The notes: a model not told the origin generated them from the letters alone. A stretch of DNA of 64,000 nt from Roseivirga sp. UBA6061 (GCA_002427745.1 DIYF01000014.1:62001-126000); one strand, 5' to 3'; positions 52,562-61,668 are shown, counted from the first letter of the stretch. Translations and numbers: made by a program.

Positions 52562-53467
52562 TCAGCGGAGAGCTTTTGCCTTTTGCGCGTTTTGCTCAGC
52601 AAATTCTATGAGGTGCTTGAGATTTGAAATGGGCGTCATATTTTCCGGAAGCTCCAGATCCTGCCCTATTACCTGACTGCCCGAAACCAATATTTCCGTA
52701 TCAGGGAATTTTTCGGAGAGTTTGTTCAGATATTCAAGGGCACTCATTTCAGCAGGCCTTGATGTGAGTACAGTCAGCAGGTAATCGGGTTTATACACCT
52801 CGAATGCCATCATCAGGTCATTCATGGGCATGGTTTGACCAAGGTAGATCACTTTGTTTTCGCGGGCCTTGATCAGGTAGCTGGCGAAAAGCAGGCTGAG
52901 CTCGTGAAGTTCTCCGTCTGGCAGGAAGAGCATATACTTTTTAGCTTCTTCGTTCACAGTCGGGTATTGACCATCTATGGCCACCATGAGTTTCTGACGA
53001 ATGAGATTCGTAATGAAATGCTCCTGAGCAGGGTTGATGCTGTCTGTCAGCCACATGATTCCTATCTTAGACAGGAACGGGTTGATTACATTCATCATGG
53101 TGCGCTCAAAGCCTATTTTGAGCGTATTGGTAGAAATGATCTTTTCGAAGCGTTGTTCGTCCAGATCAATCATGGAGAGGGTAAGTGCGTAAATCTGATC
53201 CGCAAAGCTCGTAGTCTTTTCGGATACACGCATTACTGCTTCATACATCTCTTCCATCGACATTTCAGCGATTTTAGAAATTTTGAAGCCATTATCTTTC
53301 AGCAGGGAGACATTCAGTACCAGCTTTAAATCATCCTGATCATAATAACGAATGTTAGTATCCGTTCGCTTTGGATTGATCAGGTTGTATCGCTGCTCCC
53401 ATATACGGAGCGTATGCGCCTTGATCCCCGACAGATGTTCTAAATCCTTGATTGAATAATTAGCCAC
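52562..53467 (-). CDS. MerR-family regulator with a B12-binding photoreceptor-like domain (CarH/LitR type)
   Basis: 301 residues. The N-terminal MerR winged helix is YSIKDLEHLSGIKAHTLRIW and the recognition-helix/wing region includes NPKRTDTNIRYYDQDDLK. Residues about 85-165 form a helical bundle with Trp139, nine residues, then Glu149-His150: the Wx9EH motif by which CarH caps adenosylcobalamin. Residues about 175-300 form a Rossmann-like B12 domain with E186-L-H188-E-L-S191 where ExHxxG is usual; His188 would be the lower cobalt ligand. CarH binds DNA in the dark and lets go in light. The gene is in a carotenoid locus, which supports this role. Confidence 0.88.
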   Translation of the reverse strand: MANYSIKDLEHLSGIKAHTLRIWEQRYNLINPKRTDTNIRYYDQDDLKLVLNVSLLKDNGFKISKIAEMSMEEMYEAVMRVSEKTTSFADQIYALTLSMIDLDEQRFEKIISTNTLKIGFERTMMNVINPFLSKIGIMWLTDSINPAQEHFITNLIRQKLMVAIDGQYPTVNEEAKKYMLFLPDGELHELSLLFASYLIKARENKVIYLGQTMPMNDLMMAFEVYKPDYLLTVLTSRPAEMSALEYLNKLSEKFPDTEILVSGSQVIGQDLELPENMTPISNLKHLIEFAEQNAQKAKALR

Positions 53468-53474
53468 TACACTT

Positions 53475-53921
53475 TTACTTTCCTTCTTCTCTATAATACT
53501 TCCTCGGCACGATTAAAAGTCCAAATGAAACCGCGCCATCGCAATCTTTCGTCTTATGATGGTCCCGGTGGGCTTTCGCCACGGCTTTCATGTATCTGCC
53601 ACTTGGTCTGCCCAGCCATTTCAGCCTCTTGTGTATTAACACATCGTGCAAAATGAAATAGACAGTTCCGTAGCCGCTGATACCACAGCCTATCCAGAAC
53701 CTATAGTCCAAAGACTCCACACCCAGGAATATGAGTACAATTGCTATGCCTCCAAAAAGAAGCGTAAACAGATCGTTGAGCTCAAAATAGCCTTTGGTGT
53801 GTTGGTGATGGGTTTTGTGAATCTTCCACAAAACACCATGCATTATATATTTATGAATCCACCATGAGAATGCCTCCATTGAAGCAAACCCTACTATGAA
53901 AAATAGTATTGCTTTCATCAT
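53475..53921 (-). CDS. crtZ: Beta-carotene hydroxylase (CrtZ type)
   Basis: 148 residues of the fatty-acid hydroxylase superfamily with four TM helices. Di-iron His clusters: HKYIMH at 23-28, HKTHH at 35-39, HDVLIH at 92-97 and HRDHH at 118-122. CrtZ hydroxylates C3 of the beta ring. It is followed after 7 bp by the merR-type gene and lies 47 bp after the cruF-like gene, so these three form one unit. Confidence 0.93.
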   Translation of the reverse strand: MMKAILFFIVGFASMEAFSWWIHKYIMHGVLWKIHKTHHQHTKGYFELNDLFTLLFGGIAIVLIFLGVESLDYRFWIGCGISGYGTVYFILHDVLIHKRLKWLGRPSGRYMKAVAKAHRDHHKTKDCDGAVSFGLLIVPRKYYREEGK

Positions 53922-53968
53922 TTTTCTAGCGTGTTAACAACTTGTTACTCACAATGTTTCAAAAAACA

Positions 53969-54622
53969 TCAAATAAAATTCAGCAACAGGAAAAACAGCC
54001 CCTGTATACATAAAAGTCTAATAACCAGTGGATTGTTTTTACTGAAGGGTATTAGTTGATAGAACAAATGTAGAATAAAGCTCAATAAGAACCATGCCAG
54101 GTAGTTGCGTAAAGGGATGTCTTGCTGCGCCCAGCTCCAGAAGTCGAGATTGATTGCCACCGGTTCGATCAGCAAGTCAAGTATGACCATCATAGCAGCT
54201 CCGGTCAGGGCTTTTAGCAACCTGGGCCATGGTAGTTTGTCGCTGGTAATACCCGTTGCATAAATCAATATGGCCCAGTTGAGCCCAATGGCCAGCGGAA
54301 CCTCAAATAGCTTCAGACCCAGTGTGGCCCCATAGCTGTATTCTCCGAAAATTACCCCGGTGGCCACGCCAGCTACTTCTACCAGGTACCCCACCAAAAA
54401 GGTGACGATAATCAGAAGAATGTAGTTGGGAGTTTTCTTTTCTTCGAAATGGAAAACAATGGCAGCCGTAGCCAGCAGGTTAAAAGGAGTGAGCAGCTGG
54501 AATAAATCTCTGGAGGCAGGAATGGCCAGACCTATCGCTCCGGCTATATGCATGGCCAGTAAAAGGCGAAAAGCATTGGTAGGGTTAATATGCCTGGACT
54601 CCAGTATTTGTTTTAGCATCAA
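53969..54622 (-). CDS. cruF: CruF-like carotenoid biosynthesis membrane protein (DUF422 type)
   Basis: 217 residues with about seven TM helices. The family pattern is visible: GVIFGEYSYGATLGLKLFEV, PLAIGLNWAILIYATG and MVILDLLIEPVAINLDFWSW. Characterised members include the gamma-carotene 1',2'-hydratase CruF of cyanobacteria and the archaeal bisanhydrobacterioruberin hydratase. Here it heads the crtZ-merR unit. A hydratase role would give a 1'-hydroxylated acyclic end. The family could also hold other carotenoid end-group enzymes, so the symbol is tentative. Confidence 0.72.
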   Translation of the reverse strand: MMLKQILESRHINPTNAFRLLLAMHIAGAIGLAIPASRDLFQLLTPFNLLATAAIVFHFEEKKTPNYILLIIVTFLVGYLVEVAGVATGVIFGEYSYGATLGLKLFEVPLAIGLNWAILIYATGITSDKLPWPRLLKALTGAAMMVILDLLIEPVAINLDFWSWAQQDIPLRNYLAWFLLSFILHLFYQLIPFSKNNPLVIRLLCIQGLFFLLLNFI

Positions 54623-54668
54623 TTAGGAAAAACTACCTCGCAAAAAAAGTGTTTTGATTTTCTTGGCT

Positions 54669-54676
54669 TAATTTTG
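54669..54676 (+). promoter_or_regulatory. Promoter -7 element TAATTTTG
   Basis: Exact TAnnTTTG match 16 bp before the ATG of the DUF4286 gene, implying a leader of about 10 nt. The -33 element is not clear. Confidence 0.5.
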
Positions 54677-54692
54677 AAGCAAAAATCTGACA

Positions 54693-54998
54693 ATGATCTT
54701 ATATAATGTTACGGTGGCCATCGATGTGAAGGTGGAAGAGGAGTGGAAGACCTGGATGAAGGACATTCATATACCAGAGGTAATGGAGACCGGTAAATTT
54801 GTCGACCACAAGTTTTACAGGGTTATGAACAACCAGGAAGAAGAGTCAGCCTCTTACAGTATTCAGTATTTTGCTGAAAGCATGAAGGAACTGCAGCTCT
54901 ACCTGGCGATAGATGCCCCCGAACTACAACAGAAGACGCTGGAGGCTTTTCCTAATAAATTTGCTGCTTTTCGTACTGTACTTCAGTCCGTAGAATAG
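54693..54998 (+). CDS. DUF4286-family protein
   Basis: 101 residues of compact alpha/beta (ferredoxin-like) type: MILYNVTVAIDVKVEEEWKT, then WMKDIHIPEVMETGKF and YSIQYFAESMKELQLYLA. The pattern is that of DUF4286, a small cytoplasmic family widespread in Bacteroidota without known activity. It is divergent from the cruF-like gene and converges with a GNAT gene, overlapping it by 16 bp. Confidence 0.85.
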   Translation: MILYNVTVAIDVKVEEEWKTWMKDIHIPEVMETGKFVDHKFYRVMNNQEEESASYSIQYFAESMKELQLYLAIDAPELQQKTLEAFPNKFAAFRTVLQSVE

Positions 54999-55453
54999 TT
55001 CAGTATCTGCTGATGATTCAGTCGGCAATTGATCCACTCGCCATCCAGTTCGGCCCCCAGCTTCTCGTAAAAACGGATGGCGGGCTCATTCCAGTCCAGT
55101 ACCTGCCAGGTCACCTGACGAGAATCCGTGGCTTTGGCTTCCATAACAATAGCATCCAGTAGCAGCTTGCCAATACCCGCGCCACGTTCTGACTCTCTCA
55201 CCACAAGATCTTCCAGGTAGATGCTTTTTCCCTTCCAGGTAGAGTAGCGATAATAGTAGATCGCTATGCCTTTTATATATCCCCCGTCATCTGCTACAAA
55301 GAATTCAAACACCGGCTTCTCACCAAAGCCATCCTGCTCCATACGTTCTACAGAATTATCCACCTGTTCAGGGGCCTTTTCATAAAGAGCCAGTTCTCTG
55401 ATAAGTTCAAGTGCCTGGGGCAGGTCTGCTTTGGTTCCTTTTCTGATTTCCAT
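54983..55453 (-). CDS. GNAT-family N-acetyltransferase
   Basis: 156 residues. Motif A for acetyl-CoA is ERGAGIGKLLLDAIVMEA, preceded by SIYLEDLVVRESE and followed by WNEPAIRFYEKLGAE. The layout matches the diamine/thialysine acetyltransferase branch (EDLVV and R-G-x-GIG), so a polyamine or amino-acid amine is a plausible substrate. It lies 21 bp downstream of the large adhesin gene. Confidence 0.9.
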   Translation of the reverse strand: MEIRKGTKADLPQALELIRELALYEKAPEQVDNSVERMEQDGFGEKPVFEFFVADDGGYIKGIAIYYYRYSTWKGKSIYLEDLVVRESERGAGIGKLLLDAIVMEAKATDSRQVTWQVLDWNEPAIRFYEKLGAELDGEWINCRLNHQQILNYSTD

Positions 55454-55474
55454 ATCGGTCTGGTATTATCGTGC

Positions 55475-57892
55475 TTATCGAATAAGTCGGATGACGCCCT
55501 TTCTTTCTTCTGAAATGAGCTGGCCGTTTACTTCTATGCTCCAGGCGGCAATATAGGTGTATTTACCAATTGGAGCAGGTTCACCTTCAAAAGTACCATC
55601 CCAGCGGTTGCCGGTACTCTCTGTGGTAAATACTTTGCTTCCCCACTTATTATAAACGATCATACGAAAATTGAAGGGGCAGAAGGTAGACGGACCAAAT
55701 GTATCGTTGGTATCATCTCCATTGGGGCTGAAAGCTGTGGGTAAAAAGATTTTGGGAGTGTCTTCCTCTACATCCTGACTACCCGTGACAACGCAGCCAT
55801 TGGCATCTGTAACGGTTACTTCATAGGTGCCACGGGGAAAACCTGTAGCCAGCTCTGTATCTGAGATCGAACTTTCCCAGGCATATGAATAAGGGGGTGT
55901 GCCTCCTGAAACCAGTGCTTCCAGGGTGCCGTCTGACCCTTCAGGGCACGACACCAGCGTGGACAGTATTTCATCAATAACCAGGAGGGGTGGCTCGCCA
56001 ATGGTAAAGTTCAGTGTCAGGACACAGTCGTTTTCATCCAGCACATCTACAGAATAGCTGCCCATGGCAAGGCCGGTAAGCGTATTGTCTGTTCCGGAGA
56101 TGCCATTGCTCCATATATAGCGATAGCTACCCGTACCCCCGACTACATTGGCTATGGCTCTTCCTGTAGACTCTCCAAAGCAGAGGGCATCAAAGGCATC
56201 CACAGTGCCGGTCAGCTCCGTAGGTTCGGTAATGGTGATGGGCACATTGATGATACAGCCATTGGCATCTACATCTACTGAGTAATTACCGGCAGGCAGG
56301 CCGGAGATGCTGGTGGTGCCTGGGGTGCCCAATCCGCCTGTATTCCAAGTGAGGGCGTAGGGTGTAGCCCCCGTATAGTTGCTGAGGAAGATAGCCCCGT
56401 CACTTCCGTTAAAGCAGCTGACGTGCGATAAGGTAAATTGAGGCAGTGTCTCGGGCCGCAGGTCAATGGTCAGAACAGGGGAGTCACCATCGCAAATATC
56501 TGTGGCAGTTGAGGTAGATTCTGTGAAAAACAGCTCTCCTGTTCCCGGGCCGTCCCATAGAACTTCTATCTCATTCGTTCCCTGACCACTCTGTATGGTA
56601 CCGCCCGTTATCTGCCACTGATAATCTGAGCCGGGAGTTAAAGGAGTATTGTAAGTCTGAAGGGTGGTCTGATCTGAAAAGCAAACCACGGCAGGTCCTA
56701 CCGGCAGAGGCGGCTCCAGCTGTTCATTAATTATTACCGCCAAATCTGCAGAAACCTCGCAGGTAACGCCTGAAGTAACGCGCACAGCTACATTGGCAGC
56801 AGCGTTGGTATCTCCCCAGTTTACCACAATGGCAGAAGTGCCCTGGCCTGAGGCGATGGTGCCGCCACTCACGGTCCATTCATAACTGTAACCGCCCAGG
56901 TCTTGTGTACTGTAGGTAAGGCCCATGATATTGGGGCAAACGGAGATAGAGCCTGAAATGGATATTTCCGGTTCCATTTCAATGATGGTTGTTCCCGTAA
57001 TGTTGGCCAGTATGTCCGGGTCTCCCGGCATGCCACCATACTCCACCACATACCCGGTAGGATGATAGGGACTGCCAGGGGGGGCACTGGTGTTGTTGAG
57101 ATCATTCCATCTGCCGGGGGGAGAGGTCCAGTCCATCATATGGGCGTAATGTTCACCCCCACAGCAGTTATTGGGCTCATTGTCGTTCCAGTTGAGAAAC
57201 CCGCCAGCAAAAGGTCTTCCGGCTCCGCCATTCTCCAGACCTTCAGGCCCGGTAACCCAGCGCCAGTCCCCCTCGCTGTTCTCGTCAGTACCCCCTATCC
57301 AGGCAGAGCCCGCTACACGTTCTATAATAAAGTCACTCTCTGCTTTGCTGGTGATGGTGGCCAGGTAGCCCGTCAGTCCGAACAGTTCCTGTGTGGCTGC
57401 GGCTTCTCTGGCAGGGTTCCAGAGAATACCGGCCTGAGGAAAGTACTGGTAGAAGTGACCGTTTTCCGGCAGAAAATCCAGATTGGAAAGAGAAATTGTA
57501 ATGGATCGGGTGGCACTTTCGCGGGGAGCCGAAGTAGAAAAGAATACGCGCTTTAAAGCTTCGCGATAAGTACTGATATCGCTGTTGCCGGTCAGTGTCA
57601 TAATGCCGGTGGTGGTATCAAAGGTGCCGTCAATGCCATTTCCTGCTGTATAAGTCAGTTCGTCCGTAGCGGGGTCAAAACCATCCGTGATGATGATCTG
57701 CATCCCCTGTAGTGGTTCTGAGTCATCTCCTTCTATGGCCACAAAGCTGTTGACGGCAAAAGGGCTGAGTCCATCATAACAAAATGCATCCATGGCCTGA
57801 ACCTTAATATCCTGGGACAGACTTATCTGGCAGGCAAACAGCATTGCCAATAAGGCGTAAAGCCTCATACATTTATATGTGTCGCGTTTCAT
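55475..57892 (-). CDS. T9SS surface protein with C-type lectin, PKD-like and SprB-like repeats
   Basis: 805 residues; the ATG at 57868 is an alternative start. Signal peptide, then a beta-rich N-terminal domain, a C-type lectin-like domain at about 150-290 (AREAAATQELFGLTGYLATI, AWIGGTDENSEGDWRW, NWNDNEPNNCCGGEHYAHMM), two PKD-like domains (YSYEWTVSGGTIASGQGT, YQWQITGGTIQSGQGT), three SprB-type repeats ending LPAGNYSVDV, LAMGSYSVDV and FPRGTYEVTV, and a gliding-motility-associated C-terminal domain (IFLPTAFSPNGDDTNDTF, MIVYNKWGSKVF, GKYTYIAAW). It should be a surface adhesin, perhaps carbohydrate-binding, secreted by T9SS with a type B signal. Confidence 0.88.
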   Translation of the reverse strand: MKRDTYKCMRLYALLAMLFACQISLSQDIKVQAMDAFCYDGLSPFAVNSFVAIEGDDSEPLQGMQIIITDGFDPATDELTYTAGNGIDGTFDTTTGIMTLTGNSDISTYREALKRVFFSTSAPRESATRSITISLSNLDFLPENGHFYQYFPQAGILWNPAREAAATQELFGLTGYLATITSKAESDFIIERVAGSAWIGGTDENSEGDWRWVTGPEGLENGGAGRPFAGGFLNWNDNEPNNCCGGEHYAHMMDWTSPPGRWNDLNNTSAPPGSPYHPTGYVVEYGGMPGDPDILANITGTTIIEMEPEISISGSISVCPNIMGLTYSTQDLGGYSYEWTVSGGTIASGQGTSAIVVNWGDTNAAANVAVRVTSGVTCEVSADLAVIINEQLEPPLPVGPAVVCFSDQTTLQTYNTPLTPGSDYQWQITGGTIQSGQGTNEIEVLWDGPGTGELFFTESTSTATDICDGDSPVLTIDLRPETLPQFTLSHVSCFNGSDGAIFLSNYTGATPYALTWNTGGLGTPGTTSISGLPAGNYSVDVDANGCIINVPITITEPTELTGTVDAFDALCFGESTGRAIANVVGGTGSYRYIWSNGISGTDNTLTGLAMGSYSVDVLDENDCVLTLNFTIGEPPLLVIDEILSTLVSCPEGSDGTLEALVSGGTPPYSYAWESSISDTELATGFPRGTYEVTVTDANGCVVTGSQDVEEDTPKIFLPTAFSPNGDDTNDTFGPSTFCPFNFRMIVYNKWGSKVFTTESTGNRWDGTFEGEPAPIGKYTYIAAWSIEVNGQLISEERKGVIRLIR

Positions 57893-57951
57893 GCTTCCTG
57901 TTAGTTTACAGGAGGTGCTTTATTATAATACGTACAGTTAACGACAGAATA

Positions 57952-59223
57952 TCAGATTCTGTCGAAACCGGTATAAGGTACTAACGCTTCCGGAATACGA
58001 ATCCCGTCAGCGTCCTGATTGTTTTCCAGTATTGCTGCCATAATTCTGGGCAGGGCCATGGCACTACCGTTCAGTGTATGCAGCAACTGAGTCTTCTTAT
58101 CGGTTCCTTTATAGCGTAATTTCAGGCGGTTGGCCTGGTAGGTTTCAAAATTACTGACAGAACTTACCTCCAGCCATTTCTTTTGAGCCCCTGAATATAC
58201 TTCAAAATCATAAGTAAGTACAGAGGTAAAGCCCAGGTCGCCAGAACAGAGCCTGAGAATTCTGTAGGGTAGCTCGAGTTTTTTCAGGATATCGGCCACA
58301 TGGTTGCACATTTCAGTGAGGGCGTCATAAGATTCTTCAGCCTTCCTCACCTGTACAATCTCAACCTTATCGAACTGGTGAAGGCGATTGAGACCCCGTA
58401 CGTGTGCGCCCCAGCTGCCGGCTTCTCTGCGAAAGCAGGGAGTAAAACCAACGTGCTTCACCGGTAACTTATCCTCCGGTACAATCACATCACGATAAAG
58501 GTTGGTGATCGGTACTTCGGCCGTAGGGATCAGGTACAGGTTTTCTGCAGTAATGTGGTACATCTGTCCCTCCTTATCAGGTAGCTGACCCGTACCATAG
58601 CCTGAGGCCTCATTCACCACAATAGGGGGCTGAATTTCACTGTAGCCAGCAGCCACAGCCTGGTCCAGAAAGAAGTTGACCAGCGCGCGCTGAAATCTGG
58701 CACCTTTACCTTTATATACAGGAAATCCTGCTCCGGTAATTTTAATGCCAAGTTCAAAGTCGATAATGTCGTGTTTTTTGATCAGGTCCCAGTGAGGAGC
58801 TGCACTGTCAGGGAGTTCAGGCAGATCTCCCACCGTTTCTATCACCTCATTGTCTTCATCTGTGAGTCCCTGGGGTACAGAATCATGTGGGATATTGGGA
58901 ATATTATATAAAGCCGCTTTCAGGGCAGCCTGTGTGTTTTCCTGAATTTCGGCCAGTTCCTTATTTCTGTTTCTCAGCTCTGCTGTCTTGGTTTTTATCA
59001 CTTCCGCTTCATCGCGCTTACCCTCTTTCATCAGAGCACCAATTTGCCTCGAAATGCTGTTGGCTTCGGCCAGATTCTGATCCAGCTCCTGCTGAGTGCT
59101 TTTACGCTTTTGGTCCAGCGCCAGTACCTCATCAAGTATGGATTCGGCATCTTTGATCCCTCTTTTTTCGAGTCCCGCAACAAAACGACTTTTTTCGGCT
59201 ATGATCTGTGATACTAAGAGCAT
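57952..59223 (-). CDS. serS: Seryl-tRNA synthetase
   Basis: 423 residues, normal for SerRS. The N-terminal coiled-coil arm that grips tRNA-Ser lies at about 28-105 (LDQNLAEANSISRQIGALMK). Class II motifs follow: motif 2 FTPCFRREAGSWGAHVRGLN with HQFDKVEIV and motif 3 LNGSAMALPRIMAAILENNQ. IPTAEVPITNLYRD forms part of the serine site. It is an essential cytoplasmic enzyme, transcribed alone and divergent from rho. Confidence 0.98.
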   Translation of the reverse strand: MLLVSQIIAEKSRFVAGLEKRGIKDAESILDEVLALDQKRKSTQQELDQNLAEANSISRQIGALMKEGKRDEAEVIKTKTAELRNRNKELAEIQENTQAALKAALYNIPNIPHDSVPQGLTDEDNEVIETVGDLPELPDSAAPHWDLIKKHDIIDFELGIKITGAGFPVYKGKGARFQRALVNFFLDQAVAAGYSEIQPPIVVNEASGYGTGQLPDKEGQMYHITAENLYLIPTAEVPITNLYRDVIVPEDKLPVKHVGFTPCFRREAGSWGAHVRGLNRLHQFDKVEIVQVRKAEESYDALTEMCNHVADILKKLELPYRILRLCSGDLGFTSVLTYDFEVYSGAQKKWLEVSSVSNFETYQANRLKLRYKGTDKKTQLLHTLNGSAMALPRIMAAILENNQDADGIRIPEALVPYTGFDRI

Positions 59224-59326
59224 GAGATATTCTTGTTTAAGGGCGCAAAATAAATGAATTCATGTCAAAAAACGGGCCTCCGATAGGCTTTTAATAGGCA
59301 AAAAGGCTAAATATAATCGCCTTTCC

Positions 59327-59357
59327 TTGACAAGTTAGGGGGGAAACTCTATACTTG
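59327..59357 (+). promoter_or_regulatory. Promoter of rho
   Basis: TTG at 59327-59329 and TATACTTG at 59350-59357 are separated by 20 bp; the -7 element has one mismatch from TAnnTTTG. Start of transcription near 59364 gives a leader of about 120 nt, long for this genome. Confidence 0.6.
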
Positions 59358-59442
59358 CATGTCCTTAGATGATAGGAAGTCTTTCCAACCTTCATCTCTA
59401 GCAAGAATTTCATTTTACTAAATCACGAATTTTTCATTCTAA

Positions 59443-59466
59443 ATTCCCTATTGAAATGGAGGGAAT
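59443..59466 (+). promoter_or_regulatory. Hairpin in the rho leader
   Basis: ATTCCCT (59443-59449) pairs with AGGGAAT (59460-59466) over a 10-nt loop, 16 bp before the rho ATG. It covers the ribosome standby region and could take part in rho autocontrol. Confidence 0.4.
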
Positions 59467-59482
59467 CCCCAACAAATAATTT

Positions 59483-61135
59483 ATGTACACAATTGACGAA
59501 TTGAAGGTAAGACTTCTTTCTGAACTGAAGGAAATTGCCGAGGCGTTAGGCGTGAAAAACTACAAGAAGCTCGCCAAGCAGGATTTAATCTACGCAATCC
59601 TGGACCAACAAGCCGTAACGCCCGATAGTGAACTTCCTAAAAAGGCCGATGACGCCAAGGAAGAACCTAAGAAGCCTGCCAAAAAACGCGCACCCCGCGC
59701 CAAAAAATCTGATGCCGAAGGTGCAGAAGAAGCTCCAAAGCCGAGAAGAAGAAAAAGAGAGAATGTAACAGAGGTGGAAGCTCCTAAGGCTGAAGCGGAA
59801 GCTCCGGCTACTGAGGACAAGAAAGAAGTAAAAGAAGAAGCCAAGGCTGCAGCAGAACCGGCCGCTGAGAAAGCCAAAGAAGGAGACGCAGCACCTGCAG
59901 AGAAAAAGGAAAGAAGAGACGACCGTGGTGACCGCAATGACAGAAACGATCGGGGAGATCGTAATGACAGAAGGGACAACCGCAGAAATAAGAATCAGTA
60001 CAATCAGAATATCAAAGACTTTGATGGCCTGATTGAGAGCGAAGGTGTTTTGGAGATTATGCAGGATGGCTACGGTTTCCTCAGATCTTCAGATTACAAC
60101 TACCTGGCCAGCCCTGATGATATTTATGTTTCACCTTCTCAGATCAAGCTGTTTGGTCTGAAAACCGGTGATACCGTACTCGGACAAATCAGACCTCCGA
60201 AAGAAGGCGAGAAATATTTCGCCCTGTTGAGAGTCACCTCCGTAAACGGAAAGACTACTGAGGAAATAAGAGACAGAGTACCTTTCGAATACCTGACCCC
60301 GCTTTTCCCTGAAGAGCAAATCAAGCTGAGCACCAAGCCTTCAATCAATTCTACCCGACTCCTGGATATGTTCGCGCCTATCGGTAAGGGGCAGAGGGGT
60401 ATGATTGTAGCACAGCCTAAAACAGGTAAAACGGTGCTGTTGAAAGAAGTAGCCAATGCTATTGCTGAAAACCACCCTGAGATTTACCTGATCATTCTGC
60501 TGATCGATGAGCGTCCTGAAGAAGTAACAGATATGGCCCGTAGCGTACGCGCTGAGGTGGTGTCTTCTACCTTTGATGAGCAGGCCGATCGTCACGTAAA
60601 AGTATCAAACATTGTATTGGAGAAAGCCAAGCGCATGGTAGAGTGTGGTCACGATGTAGTGATTCTGCTCGATTCCATCACGCGTCTGGCCCGTGCATAC
60701 AACACCGTAGTACCATCTTCAGGTAAGATCCTTTCCGGTGGTGTGGATGCCAATGCACTGCACAAGCCTAAGCGTTTCTTTGGTGCTGCCAGAAACGTGG
60801 AAAATGGCGGATCACTTTCCATCATTGCTACGGCATTGATCGAAACAGGCTCTAAGATGGATGAGGTGATCTTTGAAGAATTCAAAGGTACAGGTAATAT
60901 GGAGCTTCAGCTGGACAGAAAGCTGTCAAACAAGCGTGTATACCCTGCTATCGATGTACCGGCTTCAGGTACAAGAAGAGAAGACCTGCTGATGAGCAAA
61001 GAAGAGCTGCAGCGCGTATGGATTCTGAGAAAATTCATGTCAGACATGAACTCAGTAGAAGCCATGGAATTCCTGCTCGATCGAATGAAAGGAACCCGCA
61101 ACAACGAAGAGTTCCTGATTTCAATGAACGGTTAA
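59483..61135 (+). CDS. rho: Transcription termination factor Rho with a long disordered insert
   Basis: 550 residues. Rho_N domain at about 5-45, then a low-complexity insert at about 46-178, first Lys/Ala/Glu-rich and then RGD/NDR-rich ([20 protein letters not shown] at 146-165). The cold-shock RNA-binding domain is at about 180-255 ([20 protein letters not shown]). The ATPase has Walker [10 protein letters not shown] near 311-319, Walker B ILLDS near 395-399 and the R loop [10 protein letters not shown]. It is a hexameric RNA helicase that ends transcripts. In Bacteroides, Rho inserts of this kind affect termination and condensate formation. It is followed by a strong terminator. Confidence 0.97.
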   Translation: MYTIDELKVRLLSELKEIAEALGVKNYKKLAKQDLIYAILDQQAVTPDSELPKKADDAKEEPKKPAKKRAPRAKKSDAEGAEEAPKPRRRKRENVTEVEAPKAEAEAPATEDKKEVKEEAKAAAEPAAEKAKEGDAAPAEKKERRDDRGDRNDRNDRGDRNDRRDNRRNKNQYNQNIKDFDGLIESEGVLEIMQDGYGFLRSSDYNYLASPDDIYVSPSQIKLFGLKTGDTVLGQIRPPKEGEKYFALLRVTSVNGKTTEEIRDRVPFEYLTPLFPEEQIKLSTKPSINSTRLLDMFAPIGKGQRGMIVAQPKTGKTVLLKEVANAIAENHPEIYLIILLIDERPEEVTDMARSVRAEVVSSTFDEQADRHVKVSNIVLEKAKRMVECGHDVVILLDSITRLARAYNTVVPSSGKILSGGVDANALHKPKRFFGAARNVENGGSLSIIATALIETGSKMDEVIFEEFKGTGNMELQLDRKLSNKRVYPAIDVPASGTRREDLLMSKEELQRVWILRKFMSDMNSVEAMEFLLDRMKGTRNNEEFLISMNG

Positions 61136-61157
61136 TCAGAAATCAAGACAGATATAG

Positions 61158-61186
61158 AAGGCGAGCCGGAAGGTTCGCCTTTTTTA
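61158..61186 (+). terminator. Rho-independent terminator after rho
   Basis: AAGGCGAGCC (61158-61167) pairs with GGTTCGCCTT (61172-61181), one G-U pair, GGAA loop, followed by a T run. It lies 22 bp after the rho stop. Confidence 0.88.
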
Positions 61187-61214
61187 TTTTACCTAAAAAC
61201 CCTAACATCATCCA

Positions 61215-61535
61215 ATGACCAGAACAAGAGCCCTTGTTATGCTGAGTGCATTGGCCATCCTTATATATTACGCTATGACCTACAGCCGGTACTACGAATT
61301 GAAACCGGTAATACTGGAAGATGAGCGATTGGTGTTTGAGGAAGAGTATGACCGTGAGTTGTTTGCAGGGCAAATGATTGAGGTGCTGGATTATTATGCT
61401 GAATCCTATAGAGTGGATGAACATGGAAAAATCATGGTAAGCCGGAGGTTGATTAGTGACATGGAGTTACTCTGGAATTATACCATGAAAGCCAGAAATA
61501 GAGATTGGCTGGAAGATGCAGGGAAGAGTAGATAA
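61215..61535 (+). CDS. Small single-TM hypothetical protein
   Basis: 106 residues. One N-terminal TM helix (about 5-22, ALVMLSALAILIYYAM) is followed by a charged helical part (ERLVFEEEYDRELFAGQMIE, DMELLWNYTMKARNRDWLED). I do not recognise the family. It starts 29 bp after the rho terminator, so it has its own promoter. It probably faces the periplasm. Confidence 0.6.
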   Translation: MTRTRALVMLSALAILIYYAMTYSRYYELKPVILEDERLVFEEEYDRELFAGQMIEVLDYYAESYRVDEHGKIMVSRRLISDMELLWNYTMKARNRDWLEDAGKSR

Positions 61536-61668
61536 TTTTTTCAACAGAGACTGCTGAAAAGCTTCGATCCGGGAAGTGCGGGATATATCGAATGCGCGAT
61601 ATTTATCGAATGGCAAGTCTGAAAAAATATTTCCGATTGGTGAACCTTTTAGAATTGAATACGTGTTG

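Noticed and set aside
47034..54622. Horizontal transfer of the carotenoid locus
   Set aside because: No repeats, integrase, tRNA or change in base composition at its borders was visible; it looks native.
59590..59979. A 129-residue Ser/Ala-rich frame on the minus strand
   Set aside because: It is the antisense of the low-complexity insert of rho; composition bias keeps it open and it has no independent gene signs.
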